NCBI GenBank assembly: GCA_049289295.1
Contig: JBATLL010000011.1
Coordinates: forward strand, 1 to 27,716
Length of the DNA: 27,716 nucleotides
Source of the DNA: BOKV01 sp049289295
Lineage (GTDB): Bacteria; Pseudomonadota; Alphaproteobacteria; Rhizobiales; Rhizobiaceae
Direction: 5' to 3'
Made by a program: the position numbers and the translations under genes. Under the pieces are notes generated by a model that ran no database searches, was not told the origin of the DNA, and was given only the letters and a program-made list of their open reading frames with translations. Within the stretch, counting starts at the first letter, position 1. Each line of letters begins with the position of its first letter. Shown piece after piece: positions 7,069 through 13,654 of this stretch.

Positions 7069-8196
7069 ATGAGGTCACGCGCAGCAGTCGCCTTTCAAGC
7101 TGGCAAGCCGCTCGAAATCTGCGAGGTCGATCTCGAAGGGCCGCGTGAAGGCGAAGTGCTGATCGAGGTGAAAGCTACCGGTATCTGCCATACCGACGAA
7201 TTCACATTGTCCGGTGCGGATCCCGAGGGCCTGTTCCCGGCCATTCTGGGACATGAAGGTGCTGGTGTCGTTGTCGATGTTGGCCCGGGTGTGAAGTCCG
7301 TGAAAAAGGGCGACCACGTCATCCCGCTTTACACGCCGGAATGCCGGGAATGCCCATCCTGCCTGTCGCGCAAGACCAATCTGTGCACGTCCATTCGCGC
7401 GACCCAGGGTCAGGGCCTGATGCCGGACGGCTCATCACGTTTCTCGATCAATGGTGAAAAGGTGATGCACTATATGGGGTGCTCGACCTTCTCCAATTTC
7501 ACCGTGCTGCCGGAAATCGCCGTGGCGAAAGTTCGCGAAGACGCGCCGTTCGACAAGATCTGCTACATTGGTTGCGGCGTGACCACCGGGGTCGGCGCGG
7601 TGATGAACACCGCCAAGGTGGAGCAGGGCTCGACAGCGATCGTGTTCGGGCTCGGTGGCATTGGCCTCAACGTCATCCAGGGCCTTCGTCTTGCTGGCGC
7701 GGACATGATCATTGGTGTCGACCTCAACAATGACAAGAAGGAATGGGGCGAGCGTTTCGGGATGACACATTTCGTCAATCCCAAGGAAGTGGGAACGGAT
7801 CTTGTTCCCTATCTCGTCAACATGACCAAGCGGGGAGCTGACCAGATTGGCGGGGCCGATTACACGTTCGACTGTACCGGCAATGTGAAGGTGATGCGGG
7901 ATGCGCTGGAAGCAAGCCATCGCGGATGGGGCCAGTCGATCATCATCGGCGTTGCGGGGGCCGGGCAGGAAATCTCGACAAGGCCATTCCAACTGGTGAC
8001 CGGGCGCAGCTGGAGAGGAACAGCTTTCGGCGGAGCGCGCGGTCGTACCGATGTTCCCAGAATCGTTGACTGGTACATGGATGGAAAGATCGAAATCGAT
8101 CCGATGATCACCCACACCCTGTCACTCGACGAAATCAACAAGGGCTTCGATCTCATGCATGCCGGTGAGAGCATTCGCAGCGTTGTCGTGTTCTGA
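7069..8196 (+). CDS. frmA: S-(hydroxymethyl)glutathione dehydrogenase (class III alcohol dehydrogenase)
   Basis: This 375-residue zinc enzyme oxidises S-hydroxymethylglutathione, formed from formaldehyde and glutathione, with NAD; the family also reduces S-nitrosoglutathione. The catalytic zinc ligands are Cys40 (GICHTD), His62 (LGHEG) and Cys169 (YIGCGVTTG). The structural zinc ligands are Cys92, 95, 98 and 106. The NAD motif GLGGIG is at 194-199 with Asp218 closing the second strand. The stretch SIRATQGQGLMPDGSSRFS is diagnostic for class III. I chose the ATG at 7069 because a GGGGAGG site lies 8 bases before it and it fits the family N-terminus; the frame is open 30 codons further up. It is probably followed in the same transcript by the YaiI-like gene. 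No esterase partner (frmB) is adjacent. Confidence 0.96.
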   Translation: MRSRAAVAFQAGKPLEICEVDLEGPREGEVLIEVKATGICHTDEFTLSGADPEGLFPAILGHEGAGVVVDVGPGVKSVKKGDHVIPLYTPECRECPSCLSRKTNLCTSIRATQGQGLMPDGSSRFSINGEKVMHYMGCSTFSNFTVLPEIAVAKVREDAPFDKICYIGCGVTTGVGAVMNTAKVEQGSTAIVFGLGGIGLNVIQGLRLAGADMIIGVDLNNDKKEWGERFGMTHFVNPKEVGTDLVPYLVNMTKRGADQIGGADYTFDCTGNVKVMRDALEASHRGWGQSIIIGVAGAGQEISTRPFQLVTGRSWRGTAFGGARGRTDVPRIVDWYMDGKIEIDPMITHTLSLDEINKGFDLMHAGESIRSVVVF

Positions 8197-8208
8197 GAAG
8201 CGGCGGAT

Positions 8209-8664
8209 TTGACCACCATTTTCATTGATGCGGATGCCTGCCCCGTAAAGGAAGAGGTCCTGCGCGTGGCCGAACGCCATGGCCTGCCGGTGGTTCTGGT
8301 TTCAAATCAGGGCATGCGACCGTCACGTGATCCGATGGTTCGCAACGTGCTGGTTTCCGGCAAATTCGACGCCGCGGACGACTGGATTGCAGAACAGGCC
8401 ACTGGCGGTGACATTGCGGTGACAGCAGATATACCGCTTGCTTCGCGACTGGTGGAAAAGGGCGTTCATGTCATTGGGCCAACGGGTCGGCTCTTCACGC
8501 CTGACTCGATCGGTATGGCAAGCGCGATGCGCAATCTCAATCAGGAACTGCGCGAGGCGGGCGTCATCAAGGGCTACAACAAACCGTTTTCAGGTGCGGA
8601 CCGGTCGCGCTTCCTGCAGGCACTTGAGCAACTGGCACGGTTGGCAAAAGCGCAGTCGGATTGA
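8209..8664 (+). CDS. YaiI/YqxD family protein (DUF188, UPF0178), TTG start
   Basis: The 151-residue protein is a full-length member of the DUF188 family, whose biochemical role is not established; the fold is thought to resemble PIN-type nucleases. The N-terminal signature IFIDADACPVKEE, the VSNQGMRPSRDP stretch and the GDIAVTADIPLASR motif (acidic residues likely to bind metal) are all present. The start is TTG at 8209, since no other start precedes the first conserved strand; the ribosome binding site is weak (GAAG/GGCGG). It begins 12 bases after the formaldehyde dehydrogenase stop, so it probably depends on that transcript. I see no functional link between the two. Confidence 0.93.
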   Translation: MTTIFIDADACPVKEEVLRVAERHGLPVVLVSNQGMRPSRDPMVRNVLVSGKFDAADDWIAEQATGGDIAVTADIPLASRLVEKGVHVIGPTGRLFTPDSIGMASAMRNLNQELREAGVIKGYNKPFSGADRSRFLQALEQLARLAKAQSD

Positions 8665-8714
8665 ACCAGTGCGCAGGCTGCGCCAGCGGTCAGGATTGAA
8701 ATCAAGGCAACTAA

Positions 8715-8748
8715 ATGCCCCTGCGGGGTAGCCTTGTGAGCAAGGCAT
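8715..8748. repeat. Nested inverted repeats in the gap before the XRE regulator
   Basis: Outer arms ATGCC (8715-8719) and GGCAT (8744-8748) enclose a CCCC/GGGG hairpin and a GCCTTG-TGAG-CAAGGC hairpin (8731-8746). No T tract follows, so this is at best a weak terminator or an operator. Nothing else recognisable lies in the 8665-8857 gap. Confidence 0.35.
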
Positions 8749-8857
8749 GTGTTACCCATGGCCAAATCCCCGCCGAATTTGGCGATCTGTCGCCCCTTGT
8801 GCCAGCGCACCTTTGCGACAGCCTGAAAAATTCCACGACTTTGAAAGGAATAGCGAC

Positions 8858-9253
8858 ATGGTCGCAGACGATTCGATTTTTGGTGATGCTCTCGACAATG
8901 ACACGCTTGGCGGACGCATCTGGCGCGCGCGCGAAGCGGCCGGTCTTTCGGCATCCAGTTGCGCGCGGGCACTTGGAATCCGGCGCGATACGCTTGAGGG
9001 CTGGGAAAGCGACAGGTCAGCGCCACGCGCCAACCGACTCATGACAATGGCAGGTGTGCTGGGCGTTACGCCAGCATGGCTTCTTTATGGGATCGGCGAC
9101 GCGCCGACCTTCGATGCACAGTCGGACGAACTGAAGATCGTGCGGGCCCAGCTTGCGCGAGTCAGGGAGTTGCGCGAACAGACCGACAAGGCACTCGAGA
9201 TGATCGAAAAGGCCATCGAACGTATGGCGGAACGCGAGACCACTGCCCAGTAG
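8858..9253 (+). CDS. XRE-type helix-turn-helix regulator with C-terminal coiled coil
   Basis: The 131-residue protein has a Cro/C1-type helix-turn-helix domain at about residues 18-75 (LGGRIWRAREAAGLSASSCA, then LGIRRDTLEGWESDRSAPR), closed by the usual TPAWLLYGIG stretch. A charged helix of about 40 residues follows (88-127, rich in Glu, Arg and Lys with Leu/Ile at regular spacing), likely a dimerising coiled coil. I chose the ATG at 8858 because AGGAA lies 8 bases before it; the frame is open 37 codons upstream but that part is not protein-like. It sits directly before the tailed acyl-CoA ligase on the same strand, about 180 bases away, with a palindrome between. Its target is unknown. Confidence 0.88.
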   Translation: MVADDSIFGDALDNDTLGGRIWRAREAAGLSASSCARALGIRRDTLEGWESDRSAPRANRLMTMAGVLGVTPAWLLYGIGDAPTFDAQSDELKIVRAQLARVRELREQTDKALEMIEKAIERMAERETTAQ

Positions 9254-9260
9254 CTTCGGA

Positions 9261-9286
9261 TTCTTACATTGACGTCAACGTAAGAA
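9261..9286. promoter_or_regulatory. 26-base near-palindrome, candidate operator for the acyl-CoA ligase
   Basis: TTCTTACATTGACG and its continuation TCAACGTAAGAA form a 26-base palindrome with only one mismatched pair, centred on GACGTC. It also contains the pattern TTGACGT-CA-ACGTAAG and a TTGACG that could be a -35 element. It starts 8 bases after the XRE gene stop and lies about 150 bases before the ligase start. Its near-perfect symmetry suggests a dimeric repressor site; which regulator binds is not determinable here. Confidence 0.6.
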
Positions 9287-9434
9287 AATGGCATTCACGC
9301 GCTGAAATCTCCGGTGCGAGATCGCTTTGCAGTCCCCGCGAACCCGGATACAGTTTCACACATCAGTGCAGGACAGGCAGCCGACATGATCGGCGGCAGC
9401 GGTCTTGTGCAAGCCAGGTACATGGGAGGAAAAC

Positions 9435-9629
9435 ATGGCAGGCAAGGCAGCATCAAAGTCGAAATCATCCGCGAAGGCACCAGCGAAACCGGCTTCCAAA
9501 GCCGCCGCAAAGCCCGCAGCATCGAAAGCGGCGAAACCAGCCGCGGCAAAGGCCGTGAAGCCGGCAGCAGCAAAAGTGGCGAAACCGGCAGCGGCAAAGG
9601 CCGCCAAACCGGCGAAGGCTGCATCCAGG
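9435..9629 (+). repeat. Low-complexity repeat encoding the Lys/Ala/Pro tail
   Basis: The first 195 bases of the ligase gene consist of imperfect direct repeats of AAACCGGCAGCGGCAAAGGC-type units of about 24 bases, clearest from 9535 to 9620. Each unit encodes KPAAAKAA or a close variant. Such arrays change length by slippage, so tail length may differ between strains. Confidence 0.75.
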
Positions 9630-11288
9630 CCATGGCTTAACTCCTATCCAGCGGGAACACCCGCGGAAATCGCGCCGCTTGCGGACAAGTCACTTGGCGG
9701 GCTCTTTGAACGCTCCTGCGATGCCTATGCCGCGAAGCCAGCCTATACCTGCATGGGAAAGACGATTTCCTATGCCGAACTGAAGGTGCTTTCGAGCCAG
9801 GTTGGCGCCTGGTTGCAGGGGCAGGGGCTCAAGAAAGGCGACCGCGTTGCGATCATGATGCCCAACATCCTGCAATATCCCGTGGTGATGGCAGGCGTTT
9901 TGCAGGCCGGTTACACGGTGGTCAATGTCAACCCGCTTTATACACCGCGCGAACTGGAGCATCAGCTCAAGGACAGTGGTGCGAAAGCCATCTTCATTCT
10001 CGAGAACTTCGCCAACACCCTGGCGGCGGTAAAGGCCAGGACGGCGGTCGAGCATGTCGTGGTGACTTCCATGGGTGACCTGCTCGGGGGACTCAAGGGC
10101 GCGATTGTCAATCTCGTCGTTCGCAAGGTGAAGAAGATGGTGCCTGCCTGGTCATTGCCTGGGCATGTTCCCTTCAAGTCCGTTCTTGCGGCGGGTGCCG
10201 GAAAATCCATCCAGGCCGTATCGGTATCGCAAGGCGATGTCGCCTTCCTGCAATATACCGGCGGGACAACAGGCGTATCGAAGGGTGCAACACTCAGCCA
10301 TGGCAATGTGCTGTCAAATGCCTCGCAGAATGATGTCTGGCTGCAGTCCATCTTCACCAAGAAGAAAAAGCCGGATCAGCTCACCTACATCTGCGCGCTG
10401 CCGCTCTATCATATCTTCGCGCTCACCGTGAATGCGATCAACGGCATGAGCAATGGCGGGCACAATGTCCTCATTCCCAACCCGCGCGACATTCCGGGCT
10501 TCGTCAAGGAATTGCGGAAGTACAAATTCCATGTCTTCCCGGGCCTCAACACGCTTTTCAACGGGTTGCTGAACAATGAGGATTTCCGCAAGCTCGACTT
10601 CTCCAACCTCCTTCTGACGCTAGGCGGCGGCATGGCAGTCCAGGGACCGGTCGCCAAACGTTGGAAGGAAGTAACCGGATGCATCATTTCGGAAGGCTAC
10701 GGTCTTTCTGAAACTTCACCTGTCGCCACGGCAAACCGTTTCGATGCAGACGATTTCACCGGCACCATCGGACTGCCGCTGCCGTCTACCGAAATCTCCA
10801 TTCGCGATGACGATGGAAAGGTCGTGAAGCCCGGCGAGGTCGGCGAAATCTGCATCAAGGGTCCCCAGGTGATGCTTGGCTACTGGAACCGGCCGGACGA
10901 AACCGCGAAGGTCATGACTGGCGATGGCTTCTTCCGCTCCGGCGACATGGGCTTCATGGATGCCAAGGGATATACGAAGATTGTTGATCGCAAGAAGGAC
11001 ATGATCCTGGTTTCGGGCTTCAACGTCTATCCCAATGAAATCGAGGAAGTGGCGGTTGCCCATGAAGGCATCCTCGAGGCAGCAGCCGTTTCCGTGCCCG
11101 ACGACAATTCGGGTGAGGCAGTGAAGCTGTTCGTCGTGCGGACCGATCCGACACTCACCGAAAAGGACGTCAAGGACTGGTGCGCCAAGGGGCTGACAAA
11201 CTACAAGCGGCCCAAGCATGTGGAATTCCGCGATGAACTGCCGAAGACCAATGTCGGCAAGATCCTCAGAAGAGAGCTTCGCGGGTAA
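9435..11288 (+). CDS. fadD: Long-chain fatty acid-CoA ligase with histone-H1-like basic N-terminal tail
   Basis: Residues 66-617 are a complete FadD-type acyl-CoA synthetase, which activates fatty acids with ATP and CoA for beta-oxidation. It has the ATP loop YTGGTTGVSKG (274-284), the YGLSET motif (422-427), Asp504 in the SGDMG motif and the C-terminal catalytic Lys609 (VGKILRREL). Residues 1-65 are an added tail made almost only of Ala, Lys and Pro with a few Ser: 16 Lys, 7 Pro and no acidic residue in the first 61, in KPAAAKAA-type repeats like bacterial histone-H1-like proteins. The tail is genuinely translated as far as sequence shows: GGGAGG lies just before the ATG at 9435 and the frame runs unbroken. 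FadD proteins normally start near the LFERSC-like region. The tail's role is unknown: nucleic acid, membrane or polyphosphate binding are possible. Confidence 0.93.
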   Translation: MAGKAASKSKSSAKAPAKPASKAAAKPAASKAAKPAAAKAVKPAAAKVAKPAAAKAAKPAKAASRPWLNSYPAGTPAEIAPLADKSLGGLFERSCDAYAAKPAYTCMGKTISYAELKVLSSQVGAWLQGQGLKKGDRVAIMMPNILQYPVVMAGVLQAGYTVVNVNPLYTPRELEHQLKDSGAKAIFILENFANTLAAVKARTAVEHVVVTSMGDLLGGLKGAIVNLVVRKVKKMVPAWSLPGHVPFKSVLAAGAGKSIQAVSVSQGDVAFLQYTGGTTGVSKGATLSHGNVLSNASQNDVWLQSIFTKKKKPDQLTYICALPLYHIFALTVNAINGMSNGGHNVLIPNPRDIPGFVKELRKYKFHVFPGLNTLFNGLLNNEDFRKLDFSNLLLTLGGGMAVQGPVAKRWKEVTGCIISEGYGLSETSPVATANRFDADDFTGTIGLPLPSTEISIRDDDGKVVKPGEVGEICIKGPQVMLGYWNRPDETAKVMTGDGFFRSGDMGFMDAKGYTKIVDRKKDMILVSGFNVYPNEIEEVAVAHEGILEAAAVSVPDDNSGEAVKLFVVRTDPTLTEKDVKDWCAKGLTNYKRPKHVEFRDELPKTNVGKILRRELRG

Positions 11289-11314
11289 GGCTCGCAGGAG
11301 ACTTGTAAAACGCT

Positions 11315-11347
11315 GCCCCGCTGGCCCTGGACAGGGTCGGGCGGGGC
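11315..11347. terminator. GC-rich hairpin between the two acyl-CoA ligase genes
   Basis: GCCCCGC (11315-11321) pairs with GCGGGGC (11341-11347), with an inner CCCT/AGGG stem. It starts 26 bases after the first ligase stop. No T run follows, so it may be an RNA-stability element or a weak terminator. Confidence 0.45.
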
Positions 11348-11427
11348 ACGCTTCAAAACCGGTTTTCAAATCAGTTCCAATGCGACATTGTCTACCTGCC
11401 GTGAGGAGTGCCGGGAGGGAGACGGAA

Positions 11428-13248
11428 ATGCCATACGCGGATTATGCCGACCAGTGGCCGGAGGATGCTTTCAGGTCCACGCCGCAAAGACTTGTCGAGA
11501 CAGCGGGGAAGTTCGAGAATCGCATTGCCTATCGCACGCTGCAAGACGGTGTGTGGAGCGGTGTTGACTGGAAGACATATCTCCAGCAAATCCGCGAGGC
11601 AGCGAGCGCGCTGATAGCGCTTGGTGTGAAGGTCGGCGATACAGTCTGCATTCTCGGCTTCAACCGGCCGGAATGGACGATCATGGCGCATGCCGCGATG
11701 ATGGTGGGTGCAGCACCGGCTGGTATCTATTTCACCTCATCACCGGAAGAGATCGAATATATTCTCAACCATTCCGAAGCGCCGGTACTGCTAGCGGAAA
11801 CCGATGAGCATTTTGCCAGGATTGCACGGGTTCGGGACAAGCTCAGGTTCATCCGCAGGGTGGTGATGATGCGCGGCGCGACAATCAGCGATCCGTTGCA
11901 GCTTTCATGGGAAGATTTCAACGCGGTTGGCGACAAGGCATCAGGCGAGCAGGTCGACGCACGGTTGCAGGCGATTGGTCCCGAGACGACGGCGATGCGC
12001 ATCTACACGTCTGGTACGACAGGGCCACCGAAGGCAGTTGTCCTGTCCCATGCCGCGATTGGCTGGACCTGCTGGACACTGCGCAACATGTTCAATTCCG
12101 ATGAGGGAGGCAGGGTCATTTCCTACCTGCCGCTGGCCCACATCGCCGAAGCCACCAACTCGATCCACAATCATGCCGGGACAGGATATGAACTGGCATT
12201 TGCCGCGTCGATCGAAACACTCGGCGACCATCTCAAGGATATTCGTCCGACCCTGTTCTTCGGGGTTCCGCGCGTATGGCAGAAAATCCACATGGCTCTC
12301 ACGAGCAGGCTTTCGCAGGCCACCGGCACCAAAGCCAGGCTGGCCAATTGGGCCATCGGTGTCGGTGGCGTGCATGCCAATGCCAAGCTCAACGGTGACA
12401 AGCCTGGCACTGGTCTTCGCATAAGGCATGCAATTGCCGAGCGGCTGGTGCTTTCGAAGATACGCCAGGCCATTGGTCTAGATCAGTGTGTCTTGCCGGT
12501 TTCCGGCGCAGCGCCCATTTCGCGGCAGGTTCTGGATTTCTTCGCGTCTCTGGGTATTGTCATCTACGAGGTTTACGGCCAGTCGGAGGATTGCGGGCCG
12601 ACCACCTTCAACGTTCCCGAGGCCGTCAAGCTCGGTACGGTAGGCCGACCCATTCCAGGCCTTGAACTCAGGATCGCAGGCGATGGCGAAATTCTTGTCC
12701 GCGCACCCAGCCTGTTCGACGGATACGCAAAAGACAGCAAGGCCACTGCATCAACCCTGGAAGATGGCTGGATGCATACAGGTGATCTTGGGCGGATCGA
12801 CAATGAGGGCTATGTGACGATTGTCGGACGGAAAAAGGACATACTCATCACTTCCGGCGGCAAGAACATCACGCCAGCCAACATCGAACAGGCCCTGTGC
12901 GATTTGCCACTCGTGGAGCATGCAGTTGTGTGCGGTGAGGGGCGGCACTTCCTGACGGCCTTGCTGACACTCAATCAGGATGAGTTGAGCGCATATGCCA
13001 AGGCGAAGAACATCGACATGAGCAAGGTGCGCCAAAGCAGCGAACTCAACAACATGCTTTCGGAAGCGATCGAAAAGATGAATGCGAAGTTTGCCCGTGT
13101 GGAGCATATCCGCAAGTTTGCGGTCGCGCCCGAAATATTCTCTCTGGAGGGTGGTGAGTTGACTCCGACTCTCAAGGTCAAGCGGGCTTTTGTGACGCAG
13201 AAATATGCGGGCCTGATCGACGGATTGTATGCCATGGATGCGCAATAG
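11428..13248 (+). CDS. Long-chain acyl-CoA synthetase, COG1022 (FAA1/FadD15-like) type
   Basis: This 606-residue member of the ANL superfamily is of the eukaryote-like long-chain synthetase type and not the FadD type of its neighbour. It has the ATP loop YTSGTTGPPK (193-202), the YGQSE motif (383-387) and HTGDLGRID with catalytic Asp453. The insertion FFGVPRVWQKIH and the linker VGRKKDILITSGGKNITPANIE are typical of this branch, and the C-terminus carries LTPTLKVKR with the catalytic Lys. The ATG at 11428 is preceded by GGGAGGGAG. The frame is open upstream, but that region is the intergenic hairpin. It lies 139 bases after the tailed FadD gene and is followed by a DUF4031 gene 10 bases after its stop. 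The acyl chain preference is unknown. Confidence 0.93.
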   Translation: MPYADYADQWPEDAFRSTPQRLVETAGKFENRIAYRTLQDGVWSGVDWKTYLQQIREAASALIALGVKVGDTVCILGFNRPEWTIMAHAAMMVGAAPAGIYFTSSPEEIEYILNHSEAPVLLAETDEHFARIARVRDKLRFIRRVVMMRGATISDPLQLSWEDFNAVGDKASGEQVDARLQAIGPETTAMRIYTSGTTGPPKAVVLSHAAIGWTCWTLRNMFNSDEGGRVISYLPLAHIAEATNSIHNHAGTGYELAFAASIETLGDHLKDIRPTLFFGVPRVWQKIHMALTSRLSQATGTKARLANWAIGVGGVHANAKLNGDKPGTGLRIRHAIAERLVLSKIRQAIGLDQCVLPVSGAAPISRQVLDFFASLGIVIYEVYGQSEDCGPTTFNVPEAVKLGTVGRPIPGLELRIAGDGEILVRAPSLFDGYAKDSKATASTLEDGWMHTGDLGRIDNEGYVTIVGRKKDILITSGGKNITPANIEQALCDLPLVEHAVVCGEGRHFLTALLTLNQDELSAYAKAKNIDMSKVRQSSELNNMLSEAIEKMNAKFARVEHIRKFAVAPEIFSLEGGELTPTLKVKRAFVTQKYAGLIDGLYAMDAQ

Positions 13249-13258
13249 CGGCACTGCC

Positions 13259-13558
13259 ATGACAGTCTATGTTGATGAAGCAATCTGGAATTGGCAGGGG
13301 CGCAAATGGTGCCACCTGATGGCTGACGATCTTGACGAATTGCACCGGTTTGCAAGGCAGATCGGCATCCATCCGCTTTCCTATCAGGGACCACCAAAGA
13401 CCTCCGCACCCCACTATGATATCACGGCGTTCGAGCGCAACAGGGCAATTCGGATGGGGGCGGTGGCGGTTGGCCGAAGGGAAATCGTGGAGGTATTCCG
13501 CCGGGTCAGGGTGCGCGGTGTGGTCATGCAGAAGGTGAAGCGCCAGGCAGCACGATGA
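13259..13558 (+). CDS. DUF4031 family protein
   Basis: The 99-residue protein matches the DUF4031 family from its N-terminus (MTVYVDEAIWNWQGRKWCHL), with the DLDELHRFARQIGI helix and the PHYDITAFERNRAIRMGA stretch that are conserved in the family. Function is unknown; the aromatic/His-rich N-terminus could be a metal or nucleotide site. I chose the ATG at 13259 because it fits the family start; ATGs at 13229 and 13238 would overlap the preceding synthetase and add non-conserved residues. There is no evident ribosome binding site, so translation may be coupled to the upstream gene, 10 bases away. It is convergent with the indolepyruvate oxidoreductase gene. Confidence 0.85.
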   Translation: MTVYVDEAIWNWQGRKWCHLMADDLDELHRFARQIGIHPLSYQGPPKTSAPHYDITAFERNRAIRMGAVAVGRREIVEVFRRVRVRGVVMQKVKRQAAR

Positions 13559-13607
13559 GTGGCATGCCGCAGGACGCATGAGAAAGGCTAGCTTCCTACG
13601 CGCCCTC

Positions 13608-13630
13608 GCGTTGCGCCGGTCGCGCAACGC
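13608..13630. terminator. Hairpin between convergent DUF4031 and oxidoreductase genes
   Basis: A perfect 9-bp stem GCGTTGCGC/GCGCAACGC with a 5-base loop (CGGTC) stands in the 96-base gap between convergent stop codons. T runs are poor on both sides (AGTGTTTGTC on plus), so termination efficiency is uncertain. Confidence 0.55.
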
Positions 13631-13654
13631 AGTGTTTGTCTCAAGTGAGGAAGA

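Noticed and set aside
9356..9607. Ala/Phe-rich minus-strand frame with AAFAAAGFA repeats
   Set aside because: It is the antisense of the repeat encoding the ligase tail; the repeated look is inherited from that.
9314..9640. A 108-codon frame rich in Gly, Ser, Arg and Lys over the ligase start
   Set aside because: It is the +1 reading of the Lys/Ala/Pro repeat; it has no ribosome binding site and the ligase frame explains the region.
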